A stretch of 20,865 nucleotides of DNA from GCA-2726245 sp035513655 (GCA_035513655.1 DATKBV010000307.1:1-20865); one strand, 5' to 3'. Numbered from the stretch's first letter, positions 14,748-20,865 are shown. The notes: generated from the letters alone by a model not told the origin. Made by a program: numbers and translations.

Positions 14748-15824
14748 ATGAACGAACGAGCATTACACGATGGGCAGAGAGATGGCCTCGTACCGCTGGA
14801 GAGCCTCTCGATCCGTGACGTCGCTTCGTTTCCCCAATTGTTACGCGCGATGGCCAAGACCGCGTTCGGGGGACGACAACTTGGAGAAGCGTTTGACATT
14901 ATTCTGGAAATGACTCGCCGAGAGTCATGCAAAGTCGTGCTGACGCTATCGGGAGCGATGACCGTGGCGAAGCAGGGAAGGCTTGTCTGCGACATGATCG
15001 ATCAAGGCATCGTGCAGGCCATCGTCGCGACCGGTGCTTTGATCGCACACGGGCTGACCGAATCGATCGGCTTGGCTCACTATCGCTACGATCCCACGAA
15101 ATCCGATGAAGATCTCTTCGAGCAAGGGTACAACCGGATTTACGACACGCTCGAAATGGAAGCCAACTTGAATGATGTCGAGCGACTGGTGAGGGCTGTA
15201 CTAACGGAACATCAGCCCGAAGGTGGTGTCTGGTCGTCGGCGCGCCTTTGCCACGCGTTGGGTCAGAAGCTCCACGACTTGGCCGAAGGGCCGGGGATCT
15301 TACGGAGTGCGTTCGAACAAAAAGTCCCGGTGTTCATTCCAGCGTTTACCGACAGCGAAATGGGTCTTGACGTTTCGACTTGGGCGATGGCATCTGCGTT
15401 GCGTGCTGCGGGGACTGACCCCGCGACACTCCAGCCGGAAGAGATTTTTCAAACAGTTCCCGCCTTCAATCCGTTCCTTGACTTGCAACAGTACGCCCGT
15501 TTCATCGGCACCGCGGAAGAACTCGGCATCATCACAATCGGTGGTGGCGTACCACGCAACTGGTCTCAACAAGTTGGTCCCTACTACGATATCACCAACG
15601 CGAGACTGGGGGCCAAGCTCTCCGCGCCGCGATTCAAATACGGAGTCCGCATCTGCCCCGAGCCCGTTCATTGGGGCGGCTTGTCTGGATGCACTTATTC
15701 GGAAGGCGTCAGTTGGGGAAAGTTCGTGCCGCCCATCGAAGGAGGCCGCTATGCCGAAGTCTATGCCGATGCGACCGTCGTCTGGCCGCTGTTGATGAAG
15801 GCGGTTTTTGATGAACTGGGGTAA
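14748..15824 (+). CDS. Deoxyhypusine-synthase-family protein (possible homospermidine/polyamine enzyme)
   Basis: A 358-residue member of the NAD-dependent deoxyhypusine synthase (DHS) family. Eukaryotic and archaeal DHS transfers aminobutyl from spermidine to a lysine of eIF5A. Bacteria have no eIF5A, and some bacterial homologues have been linked to homospermidine formation instead. Rossmann elements are visible: VLTLSGAMTVA (64-74), IVATGALIAHG (92-102), TIGGGVPRN (263-271). The catalytic lysine is kept: K325 in EGVSWGKF, with the W as in the eukaryotic SWGK motif. The stretch after GGG differs: PRNWSQQ replaces the VKHHIAN of the human enzyme, so a spermidine-contacting histidine is lost. 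The DSDSGA-like loop is GGLSGC. These changes fit a different acceptor. The ATG at 14748 is the natural start; no strong ribosome site. It is divergent from tex. Confidence 0.88.
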   Translation: MNERALHDGQRDGLVPLESLSIRDVASFPQLLRAMAKTAFGGRQLGEAFDIILEMTRRESCKVVLTLSGAMTVAKQGRLVCDMIDQGIVQAIVATGALIAHGLTESIGLAHYRYDPTKSDEDLFEQGYNRIYDTLEMEANLNDVERLVRAVLTEHQPEGGVWSSARLCHALGQKLHDLAEGPGILRSAFEQKVPVFIPAFTDSEMGLDVSTWAMASALRAAGTDPATLQPEEIFQTVPAFNPFLDLQQYARFIGTAEELGIITIGGGVPRNWSQQVGPYYDITNARLGAKLSAPRFKYGVRICPEPVHWGGLSGCTYSEGVSWGKFVPPIEGGRYAEVYADATVVWPLLMKAVFDELG

Positions 15825-15882
15825 CGTACCATTATGCAAGGGCTTGCTCCACGCACCCTACGTGTTGATGAATAATCCGGGC

Positions 15883-15929
15883 TTGCCTGCTTTATCGTTC
15901 ATCGTAGAATGACGATTAGTTAATGAACG
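15883..15929 (+). promoter_or_regulatory. arsR promoter with overlapping operator
   Basis: TTGCCT (15883-15888), a 16-base spacer, then TAGAAT (15905-15910) make a reasonable sigma70-type promoter just upstream of arsR. The -10 is enclosed by nested inverted repeats: inner ATCGT (15901-15905) with ACGAT (15912-15916), and outer CGTTCAT (15896-15902) with ATGAACG (15923-15929). ArsR repressors bind such palindromes over their own promoter and leave on binding As(III), so this is the likely autoregulatory operator. Confidence 0.55.
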
Positions 15930-15950
15930 TCCGGCAACTTAGGTGTGAAC

Positions 15951-16283
15951 ATGAGCCGTCGCCGTAACGCTTTGAAGTGCGAACCAATTACGTCCGGGAG
16001 CTGCGCGGTAACGCGGCAGCAGGAGGAACGCTTGGCCGCGCTGGCGTGGGGACTTGCCCATCCATTGCGCGTAAGAATCCTGCAATTGCTCACGAAACGG
16101 GAGACATGCGTTTGCGGCGAGATTGTGGAGGAGATGCCGGTGGCCCAGTCGACGGTGTCGCAGCACTTGAAGGTTCTCAAAGAAGCCGGACTAGTGCATG
16201 GCGAGATCGACGGACCGCGGGTGTGTTACTACATTAACCCGGCGTCCCTCTTAGAGTTGAAGGAGTTGATTGGACAGTTGTAG
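15951..16283 (+). CDS. arsR: ArsR/SmtB-family arsenic-responsive repressor
   Basis: A 110-residue winged-helix repressor that would bind operator DNA as a dimer and release it when arsenite or antimonite binds. The winged helix runs from about residue 28 to 100: LAHPLRVRILQLL, the recognition helix AQSTVSQHLKVLKEAGLV, and the wing with GEIDGPRVCYYI. The metal motif ETCVCGE places C53 and C55 as in the ELCVCDL motif of ArsR. Further cysteines (C10, C18, C92) could supply a third thiol. The ATG at 15951 has AGG seven bases upstream; a GTG at 15945 is an alternative. It heads the operon arsR-acr3-arsC, with palindromes before it and before acr3. Confidence 0.93.
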   Translation: MSRRRNALKCEPITSGSCAVTRQQEERLAALAWGLAHPLRVRILQLLTKRETCVCGEIVEEMPVAQSTVSQHLKVLKEAGLVHGEIDGPRVCYYINPASLLELKELIGQL

Positions 16284-16310
16284 GCACCACTTTTTTATTT
16301 CTGTTCAAAA

Positions 16311-16331
16311 TCGTGTATCGACGATACACGA
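16311..16331. promoter_or_regulatory. Perfect 10-1-10 palindrome before acr3 (candidate second ArsR operator)
   Basis: TCGTGTATCG at 16311-16320 and CGATACACGA at 16322-16331 are exact reverse complements around one central A. It lies 28 bp after arsR and 148 bp before acr3. No U-tract follows, so a terminator is unlikely. Its core ATCGACGAT resembles the ATCGT/ACGAT half-sites of the arsR promoter, suggesting a second ArsR site that adds control of acr3-arsC. Confidence 0.55.
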
Positions 16332-16478
16332 ACGATTACTGATAGGAATGGGTTGCCAAGGCGCATCGCGTTGATGAAGAACGCCGAAGAAGCTGTACGA
16401 CAGGAAGGGCGCAGCGACCTCGTGAAAAGAGGTCACCGATTACAACCACATCAGAATGAATTAGGGAGCTGAGCAAGT

Positions 16479-17678
16479 ATGGCTGTCGACAACGGTCCCG
16501 CGGGGGCCACGCAAGGAATAAGCTTTTTTGAGCGCTATCTCACGGTCTGGGTCGCCTTGTGCATAATCGGTGGCATCGTTTTGGGCAAGCTGGCACCAGG
16601 GTTGGCGCGGTCGCTCGATGCGATGGCGATTTCGGTCGATGGCGCTCCGGTGGTCTCGATTCCCATTGCCCTCTGCCTGTTCTTCATGATGTATCCCATC
16701 ATGGTGAAGATCGATTTCAAGGAGGTCTTACAGGCTGGGCGTGCGTACAAACCTGTCGTACTGACTCTGTTCATCAACTGGGCCATCAAACCCTTCACGA
16801 TGTACTTCATCGCCTCGTGGTTCCTGGGATCTCTGCTATTACCACTGATTGGGGCCGACGCCGTCGATCACGTGAAGCTGCCCATGGGAACGTCGCTCGA
16901 AGTCGGCGCTTCGTATGGAGCCGGCACGGTGGTGTTGCTGGATGGCATCAAAATGCTGGAAGTGCCCCTGTGGCGGAGCTATCTCGCTGGCTGCATTCTG
17001 CTCGGCGTCGCCCCCTGCACCGCGATGGTCCTTGTCTGGAGTTACCTGTCGCGCGGCAATGTCGGCCACACCCTGATCATGGTGGCCATCAATTCGCTGA
17101 TAATGCTGGTCCTGTACGGCGTGATCGGCGGTTTCCTCCTGGGAGTCGGCAAACTCCCGGTCCCCTGGCAGGCGCTGCTGCTCTCCATCGGCGTCTACGT
17201 CGCGCTGCCTCTGGTCGCCGGTTTTTTCTCGCGCAAGTGGATTTTGGCGGTCAAAGGAGAAGTCTGGTTTCGTGAAAAGTTTTTGCATCTGCTAACTCCG
17301 GTCACCATCGGTGCCTTGCTCCTGACCTTGGTGCTATTGTTTTCCTTCAAAGGAGATGTGATCCTCGCCAATCCGCTGATCATCCTCTGGATTGCGATTC
17401 CGCTGTTCGTGCAGACGGTTTTGATTTTCGCGCTGGGCTATGGACTGGCGAAGGTCTTGGGTCTGTCCTACGAGAACGCGGCTCCCGCGGCCATGATCGG
17501 TGCCTCGAATCATTTTGAAGTTGCCATCGCTACCGCCGTCATGTTGTTTGGACTGTCGTCGGGCGCGGCGCTCGCCACCGTGGTGGGCGTGTTGATCGAA
17601 GTGCCACTAATGCTGGCGCTGGTACGATTCTGTAATCGGACAAGTGGCTGGTTTGTCCAGCCTGCTGAACCCATATAA
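16479..17678 (+). CDS. acr3: Arsenite efflux permease, ACR3 family
   Basis: An inner-membrane antiporter of 399 residues that expels As(III) driven by the proton gradient. About ten hydrophobic segments are visible. The conserved cysteine is C180 in LGVAPCTAMVLVWSYL and the conserved glutamate is E347 in GASNHFEVAIA, both hallmark sites of ACR3. Between the fourth and fifth segments (about 123-165) there is a hydrophilic insert (GADAVDHVKLPMG onward) that, as I recall, marks a subgroup common in planctomycetes and relatives. GGGAG lies upstream of the ATG. arsC begins 11 bp after the stop with its own ribosome site. Arsenite made by ArsC is the expected substrate. Confidence 0.95.
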   Translation: MAVDNGPAGATQGISFFERYLTVWVALCIIGGIVLGKLAPGLARSLDAMAISVDGAPVVSIPIALCLFFMMYPIMVKIDFKEVLQAGRAYKPVVLTLFINWAIKPFTMYFIASWFLGSLLLPLIGADAVDHVKLPMGTSLEVGASYGAGTVVLLDGIKMLEVPLWRSYLAGCILLGVAPCTAMVLVWSYLSRGNVGHTLIMVAINSLIMLVLYGVIGGFLLGVGKLPVPWQALLLSIGVYVALPLVAGFFSRKWILAVKGEVWFREKFLHLLTPVTIGALLLTLVLLFSFKGDVILANPLIILWIAIPLFVQTVLIFALGYGLAKVLGLSYENAAPAAMIGASNHFEVAIATAVMLFGLSSGAALATVVGVLIEVPLMLALVRFCNRTSGWFVQPAEPI

Positions 17679-17689
17679 GGAGTCAAAGC

Positions 17690-18145
17690 ATGTCAAACCC
17701 CGAATGCCCGAAAGTTTTGTTCCTGTGTACCGGCAACTCGTGTCGCAGTCAGATGGCCGAAGGCTGGGCGCGGCACCTGTTGGGCGATCGCATCGAGCCG
17801 TATTCAGCTGGCATCGAAGCTCACGGGATGAACCCCAACGCGGTGCGCATCATGGCCGAGGCCGGCATCGACATCTCCGGTCAATCGTCGAAGCTGGTCA
17901 GCACGCTCACAGATGTGCCGTTGGACCTGGTCATTACCGTCTGTGGACACGCGGACGAGAACTGCCCGGCGTTTTTGGGGAAAACACGCGTTGTCCATAT
18001 TGGATTTGACGATCCTCCGAAGCTGGCGAAAACCGCGACGACAGAAGACGAGGCGTTGGGTCACTACCGGCGCGTGCGAGATGAGATCCGCCGATTCGTG
18101 TCGGAGGATCTGGAGAGCGTGATTTTGCAGACTGCTTCACGCTGA
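17690..18145 (+). CDS. arsC: Arsenate reductase, low-molecular-weight phosphatase type (thioredoxin-coupled)
   Basis: Reduces arsenate to arsenite in the cytoplasm so that Acr3 can export it. The 151 residues show the phosphatase loop C13-T-G-N-S-C-R19 (CTGNSCRSQMAEGW) and the two further redox cysteines C85 and C92 in CGHADENCP, which with C13 form the disulfide cascade of the Staphylococcus pI258 class, recycled by thioredoxin. The acidic pair in GFDDPP (107-108) supplies the general acid. AAGGAG precedes the ATG. Length is slightly above the usual 130-140 residues. Last gene of the arsenic operon; the sequence after it is unrelated debris. Confidence 0.95.
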   Translation: MSNPECPKVLFLCTGNSCRSQMAEGWARHLLGDRIEPYSAGIEAHGMNPNAVRIMAEAGIDISGQSSKLVSTLTDVPLDLVITVCGHADENCPAFLGKTRVVHIGFDDPPKLAKTATTEDEALGHYRRVRDEIRRFVSEDLESVILQTASR

Positions 18146-18172
18146 GTTTGCGCCCAACGTTGTCTTCGTTTA

Positions 18173-18304
18173 ACGCTACAAAGAATCCAAGTTCATCTGC
18201 TGGACATGATCTCCATCGGACTTATCGATGAGACCTGGTTGACTCGCCTTTCGCCGGAGCTTGCGATACGCCTGAAAGAACTGCTGGACGATCCCGACGG
18301 TTGA
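18173..18304 (+). pseudogene. C-terminal tail of an unrecognised protein
   Basis: The plus frame ending at the TGA at 18302-18304 encodes VHLLDMISIGLIDETWLTRL, then SPELAIRLKELLDDPDG, which reads like a genuine amphipathic-helical protein end. Upstream of about 18173 the frame loses this character and no start codon fits; the arsC stop is only 28 bp before it. I have an impression that similar ...RLKELLDxPDG tails end small planctomycete proteins, but cannot name the family. Most likely a fragment left by a deletion. From here to 18472 (about 170 bases) I see nothing else. Confidence 0.4.
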
Positions 18305-18472
18305 TACCGGAGAGCGATCCGTTCGCCAGTTTCTATCGAATGCGTCCAGTGGAATGGATGTCCGCGCGCCGCCGCGTTATCTTGAACATTACACAACCTA
18401 TCCCCTCAGCACAGACGGATGGGTTGCTATTCATTTCAGACGCTAACTCACGCGTACTACAGGGTGACAAAG

Positions 18473-18691
18473 ATGACGCTTTCGGAAATGCTGCCGACCA
18501 TCCAATCGCTGCCACGTGGCGACAAATTGCGTCTGATTCAGCTACTCGCCGCGGACGTTGCTCGGGACGACGGCATCACCCTCGATATGGCCGATAAGAC
18601 CGTTCCGATTTGGTCCCCGCACGATTCATTCCAAGGCGCTGCCACCTTGTTGCGCGTGCTCGACGAAGATAAGGTCGCATCTGATGTCTGA
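18473..18691 (+). CDS. Small helical protein, partner of a retropepsin-like protein
   Basis: A 72-residue acidic protein from the ATG at 18473. MLPTIQSLPRGDKLRLIQLLAADVARDD forms one helix-rich block; IWSPHDSFQGAATLLRVLDEDK is the other. From memory, cyanobacteria have many small proteins of this shape (xxxLPxIQxLxxxEKxxLIQLL, later IWSPYDAxEAAxxL), often directly followed by a retroviral-type aspartic-protease-like gene, as here. The downstream frame overlaps by 8 bp, implying translational coupling. Function unknown; such small protein/protease pairs have been annotated as possible toxin-antitoxin-like modules without proof, to my knowledge. Confidence 0.62.
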   Translation: MTLSEMLPTIQSLPRGDKLRLIQLLAADVARDDGITLDMADKTVPIWSPHDSFQGAATLLRVLDEDKVASDV

Positions 18692-18878
18692 AGCTCAACG
18701 TTTTCCATACATAGAGATTGATCCGTCGCTTGGCGCTGCAAGCGCTCTGCCATACGTTCCGCTTGTATTGGAACTTGATGCCAACGTCGCTTCGGTATCC
18801 GCATTGGTTGACAGCGGTGCGGCCCTCAATGTGTTGCCGTATGATGTCGGCGTTCAATTTGAAGTCACCGCGCGATGA
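18684..18878 (+). pseudogene. Truncated retropepsin-like aspartic protease
   Basis: A 64-residue frame overlapping the preceding gene by 8 bp. It contains the retropepsin active-site motif as LVDSGAALNVLPYDVGVQF (D-S-G-A), preceded by PYVPLVLELDA, the beta-strands normally before it. Complete single-domain members are roughly 120-150 residues; here the frame departs after YDVGVQF and stops after EVTAR. The strands forming the flap and the second half of the fold are missing. The palindromic repeat at 18901 begins 22 bp after the stop, so an insertion or deletion there probably removed the rest. Unless it works as a half-domain it should be inactive. Confidence 0.6.
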
Positions 18879-18900
18879 GATGTCAAATGAGGAGCGACCT

Positions 18901-19034
18901 GGGGACACAGCACTGTTCGACGTCCAGTTCGGAGTCAGTTGTTGACTGTCGATAGTCCACAAAGGCATCAGTTGGAACACGGAGATCTCCGAGAGCCAAG
19001 GTGCTGTGTCCCCCGGGGTTCCCCGGGGTTCCCC
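18901..19034. repeat. Palindromic repeat with 13-bp perfect arms, plus CCCCGGGGTT tandem
   Basis: GGGGACACAGCAC at 18901-18913 and GTGCTGTGTCCCC at 19001-19013 are exact reverse complements, 87 bp apart. Inside lies a second perfect palindrome, CGGAGATCTCCG (18980-18991). At the right edge CCCCGGGGTT is repeated twice in tandem and followed by CCCC (19011-19034). No coding potential. Structure and size (about 115 bp, GTGxxTGTCCC-type ends) resemble the element at 14578-14676, so both may belong to one REP/MITE-like class. Confidence 0.65.
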
Positions 19035-19084
19035 TTTGGTGCGAGCATTCTTGACGCGACGTAACTACATCTAGTCGCTGAAAT

Positions 19085-19333
19085 TCAGGAATAGAATTCT
19101 TCGTCCGAGACTCCGTCCGCCTTCGTCAACTTAAAACGACGACGGATTGCCTTGATGACAGCGCGCGGTTTTTCGTCGCTCTCGTGATGGCATTTGGTGG
19201 GAAACCGTTCAAGGCTCCCATCCACAAATCCCGTCAGCATCCGCTCAGAACCCTTTCCCCTCGCTTTGTCTTCGTAGATCCCAAAGCGTTTCAGGATTCT
19301 CAGGAGTTGACGATACTTGAGTGGGTGGTCCAT
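19085..19333 (-). CDS. hicA-like: HicA-like toxin (mRNA interferase fold), atypical active site
   Basis: An 82-residue basic protein resembling HicA, a small dsRBD-fold ribonuclease that cleaves mRNA. Visible elements: LKYRQLLRILKRFGI (first helix), ARGKGSERMLTG (where HicA normally has KGSH), FPTKCHH, and PRAVIKAIRRRFKLT (last helix). The catalytic histidine of the GSH motif is replaced by glutamate (GSE); whether H-H in TKCHH takes over cannot be judged. It starts 3 bp after the hicB-like stop on the same strand, the usual tight coupling. The order antitoxin-then-toxin is the reverse of classic hicAB but is common in bacteria. Confidence 0.68.
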   Translation of the reverse strand: MDHPLKYRQLLRILKRFGIYEDKARGKGSERMLTGFVDGSLERFPTKCHHESDEKPRAVIKAIRRRFKLTKADGVSDEEFYS

Positions 19334-19336
19334 CCG

Positions 19337-19642
19337 TTATATCGGCTGAAGTGATCGCACTTCGAATCTTTCCACTGGCGCGCGGGGGCGTCGCCTCATT
19401 TTGTGATCATCCGCAACGGCAAAAGTGGCATGAATTTCTGGAGGAGCCGTACGAAATATTGACTGAAGATTGCCATCTTCAAGTGCAGTCGCGATCTGCA
19501 ATTCCGTTAGCGATTGAAGATCCTCGAACGCCTTTCGTGGCGTTTCGCCCTCTGCAACAAGATCGAGTTCTAAGCAATGCGCGATCCAGAGTCCGTCCTC
19601 TGGGTAAACCAGAGCGCGGAGTGTCAATCTAACTTTGCTCAT
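19337..19642 (-). CDS. hicB-like: HicB-like antitoxin
   Basis: A 101-residue protein with the HicB partial RNase H-like fold: LTLRALVYPEDGLWIAHCLELD, then LVAEGETPRKAFEDLQSLTE, the pattern of a beta-hairpin, a conserved C-x-E-x-D strand and a helix. It would neutralise the HicA-like protein encoded next. No clear ribbon-helix-helix or helix-turn-helix DNA-binding part follows; the last 35 residues are Arg/Pro rich. The ATG at 19642 has AAGGG eight bases upstream, so the open frame extending to 19681 is not used. It is transcribed first in the pair and overlaps nothing else. Confidence 0.72.
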   Translation of the reverse strand: MSKVRLTLRALVYPEDGLWIAHCLELDLVAEGETPRKAFEDLQSLTELQIATALEDGNLQSIFRTAPPEIHATFAVADDHKMRRRPRAPVERFEVRSLQPI

Positions 19643-19796
19643 AACAGCGACCCTTGGGTTCGTATTCCAGCGAGGTTGCACAGGAACTCGCCGCGACAGA
19701 ATGCGGTGGCAGATTCACGGCATCCCATGACCCTTTACGAATTAAAGCATAGCCCTCATGCAGCCCTGCATCAATCCTTTAGCAGGTTTTGACGGC

Positions 19797-19899
19797 GGGG
19801 TGGCACTGACCAATGACTTGTGTGCCACTGCTTCGGAGTCTTCGGAGAAGCAGTGCTGGCCCCTGCCCCTTCACTGCTCGCGAGCAAGCAGTGGCACCC
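19797..19899. repeat. Cluster of inverted repeats (GTGGCAC/CACTGCT type, REP-like)
   Basis: Several nested or adjacent hairpins: GTGGCAC 19800-19806 with GTGCCAC 19822-19828; CACTGCTTC 19826-19834 with GAAGCAGTG 19847-19855; CACTGCT 19872-19878 with AGCAGTG 19887-19893 (loop CGCGAGCA). The outer ends GGGTGGCACTG (from 19798) and CAGTGGCACCC (19889-19899) match as an inverted repeat with one mismatch. The right end abuts the recombinase stump at 19900. From memory such CACTGCTT/AAGCAGTGGCACC repeats are abundant in Rhodopirellula-like genomes. Confidence 0.65.
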
Positions 19900-20055
19900 A
19901 GCGTCAGCACGACCATGATTTACACTCACGTGCTCAACAAGGGCGGCGGAGCCGTCCGGAACCCCGCCGACGTCCTGGCGTTGTTTCCAGCGGGATATTC
20001 TGTCGACACCCCAGGCGTGAAAATCGCCGTAATGTTCTCCCACGGCATTGCTTGA
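19900..20055 (+). pseudogene. C-terminal stump of a tyrosine recombinase (integron-integrase-like)
   Basis: Starting right at the end of the repeat, the frame reads SVSTTMIYTHVLNKGG, then GAVRNPADVLALFPAGYSV, and stops at 20055. This is the last segment of a phage/XerD-type integrase: the nucleophilic tyrosine is the Y of TMIYTHV, and the NKGGxxVRxPxD tail is like that of integron-type integrases. The rest of the catalytic domain (the R-H-x-x-R residues) and the N-terminal domain are missing upstream, so it is not functional. It marks past mobile-element activity. I found no convincing attC site around it. Confidence 0.7.
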
Positions 20056-20157
20056 CACCGCAGTTGTACTCGCTACCCTTCGGAATAGCCCGACCCGGTT
20101 ATCGCGATACTGATCGCCACGCGGTGAAGTGAAGCGGGTTTCCATATATTACTTGTC

Positions 20158-20865
20158 ATGTGCAACACCAATAGCAGGATTTCCGTTTTGTCTGCCGCTC
20201 TCTGGTTTGCGGGGATTGCGATTTCGGTCGCGGAAGATTCACCGTATTCGCCTGCATCACCGAATGAACCCATCGCCAAAGCCTTTTCGTTGGAAAAAGC
20301 CAGTCAGGCACTCGATACGTCAGCACTCTGGTGGCAAAAGCAATACGGATGTTGTCACTGCCATGCGAACATGATGTATCTTGTTGCCCGCCCCAGCCTC
20401 GAAGACGTGTCGAAGTCCGACGGGCAAGTTCGTCAATTCTTCGAGCAATTGGTCTTGGACCGCTGGGAAAAGCAAGGTTTACGATACGAACCCGAAGCAT
20501 TGATTGTGGCTGTTCCGCTAGCGATCAACGATAGCCGCACGACCGGCAAGCTCCACGCTGCCACCCAGAAAGCACTCGACCGAATGATCGAATTGCAACG
20601 GCCCGAAGGGAATTGGACGCTGGTGCTTCATGGCGGAAAACGCGATGAGGTCGCTGGGGAGCGGCAGGCGCACTTCCTCGGCTATGAGCAGACCCTCTTC
20701 GCGGCAATCGGGATTGCGGTGGCACCGGACGAGTATGCCAAGACAGCGCCGGCGCAGGAGGCTCTGTCGAAGATTCGCAAATACGTCCAAAGTCACCCGC
20801 CGAAATCGCTGCACCAGAAAGGTATGCTGTTGTGGTCCGCGTCGCATGTCGATGGGTTGTTGAAC
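20158..20865 (+). CDS. Secreted heme-c-motif protein with prenyltransferase-like repeat, 3' end outside the window
   Basis: The frame is open from the ATG at 20158 to the window end (236 codons, no stop). Residues 1-25 are a signal peptide (SVLSAALWFAGIAISVAED). C65-C-H-C68-H69 in YGCCHCHANMMY is a CxxCH motif, the covalent heme c attachment site, although the Cys-rich cluster could also bind metal. Later ALDRMIELQRPEGNW resembles the QW repeat of squalene-cyclase/prenyltransferase alpha-barrels. From memory, planctomycetes carry many secreted proteins that combine a cytochrome-c-like motif with such repeats; none has a known function that I can name. Upstream, 20056-20157 shows nothing, and there is no clear ribosome site. 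Confidence 0.8.
   Translation, partial: MCNTNSRISVLSAALWFAGIAISVAEDSPYSPASPNEPIAKAFSLEKASQALDTSALWWQKQYGCCHCHANMMYLVARPSLEDVSKSDGQVRQFFEQLVLDRWEKQGLRYEPEALIVAVPLAINDSRTTGKLHAATQKALDRMIELQRPEGNWTLVLHGGKRDEVAGERQAHFLGYEQTLFAAIGIAVAPDEYAKTAPAQEALSKIRKYVQSHPPKSLHQKGMLLWSASHVDGLLN

Noticed and set aside
15300..15839. A 179-codon minus-strand frame
   Set aside because: Antisense to the deoxyhypusine-synthase-like gene, no recognisable features.
16374..16470. A 32-codon frame and a GACCTC/GAGGTC hairpin (16416-16434) between arsR and acr3
   Set aside because: The peptide has no motif and no ribosome site; the hairpin is only 6 bp and lacks a U-tract, so neither a gene nor a terminator can be supported.
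18151..18178. attC-like core words (GCCCAAC, GTTTAAC) after arsC, suggested by the nearby integrase stump
   Set aside because: No matching GTTRRRY partner or L-box palindrome at a suitable distance; not a credible attC.

Overview
The window looks like a piece of a planctomycete chromosome, most likely from the Pirellula/Rhodopirellula/Blastopirellula group. This rests on recognised protein types: a DUF1559 prepilin-like protein with a type IV pilin-type N-terminus, an iduronate-2-sulfatase-like sulfatase with signal peptide, a heme-c/prenyltransferase-repeat protein, and a HEAT-repeat lipoprotein. The moderately high G+C and frequent weak or absent Shine-Dalgarno sequences fit as well. No tRNA, rRNA or CRISPR array was seen. 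Genes run off both ends.

Positions 1-5161 (minus strand) form an ion-homeostasis cluster, in transcription order: a CPA2-type K+/H+ antiporter with an RCK-N domain, a SulP-type anion transporter fused to a beta-carbonic anhydrase, and a Na+/Ca2+ exchanger cut by the window edge. Positions 5477-7726 (plus) hold a HEAT-repeat lipoprotein, an archaeal-style (DacZ-like) diadenylate cyclase making c-di-AMP, and a GNAT acetyltransferase. A c-di-AMP synthase close to a K+ antiporter is suggestive, because c-di-AMP commonly controls K+ transport. Positions 7827-11540 (minus) hold a sulfatase and a membrane-anchored methyltransferase spaced 9 bp apart, then the DUF1559 protein.

Positions 11638-12330 are a decayed patch: a possible DNA-methylase tail, a lone DUF433 antitoxin, and what may be the stump of its DUF5615 partner. 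Tex (minus, 12348-14528) and a deoxyhypusine-synthase-like enzyme (plus, 14748-15824) are divergent around a roughly 100-bp imperfect palindrome. Positions 15883-18145 are an arsenic-resistance operon, arsR-acr3-arsC, with a palindromic site overlapping the arsR promoter and a second one before acr3.

Positions 18146-20157 are an accessory graveyard. It holds an orphan protein tail, a small-protein/retropepsin-like pair whose protease is truncated, a palindromic repeat, a hicBA toxin-antitoxin pair with an atypical HicA, another palindromic repeat, and the C-terminal stump of a tyrosine recombinase that starts exactly at that repeat. The window ends inside a secreted CxxCH heme-binding protein with a prenyltransferase-like repeat (20158 onward).
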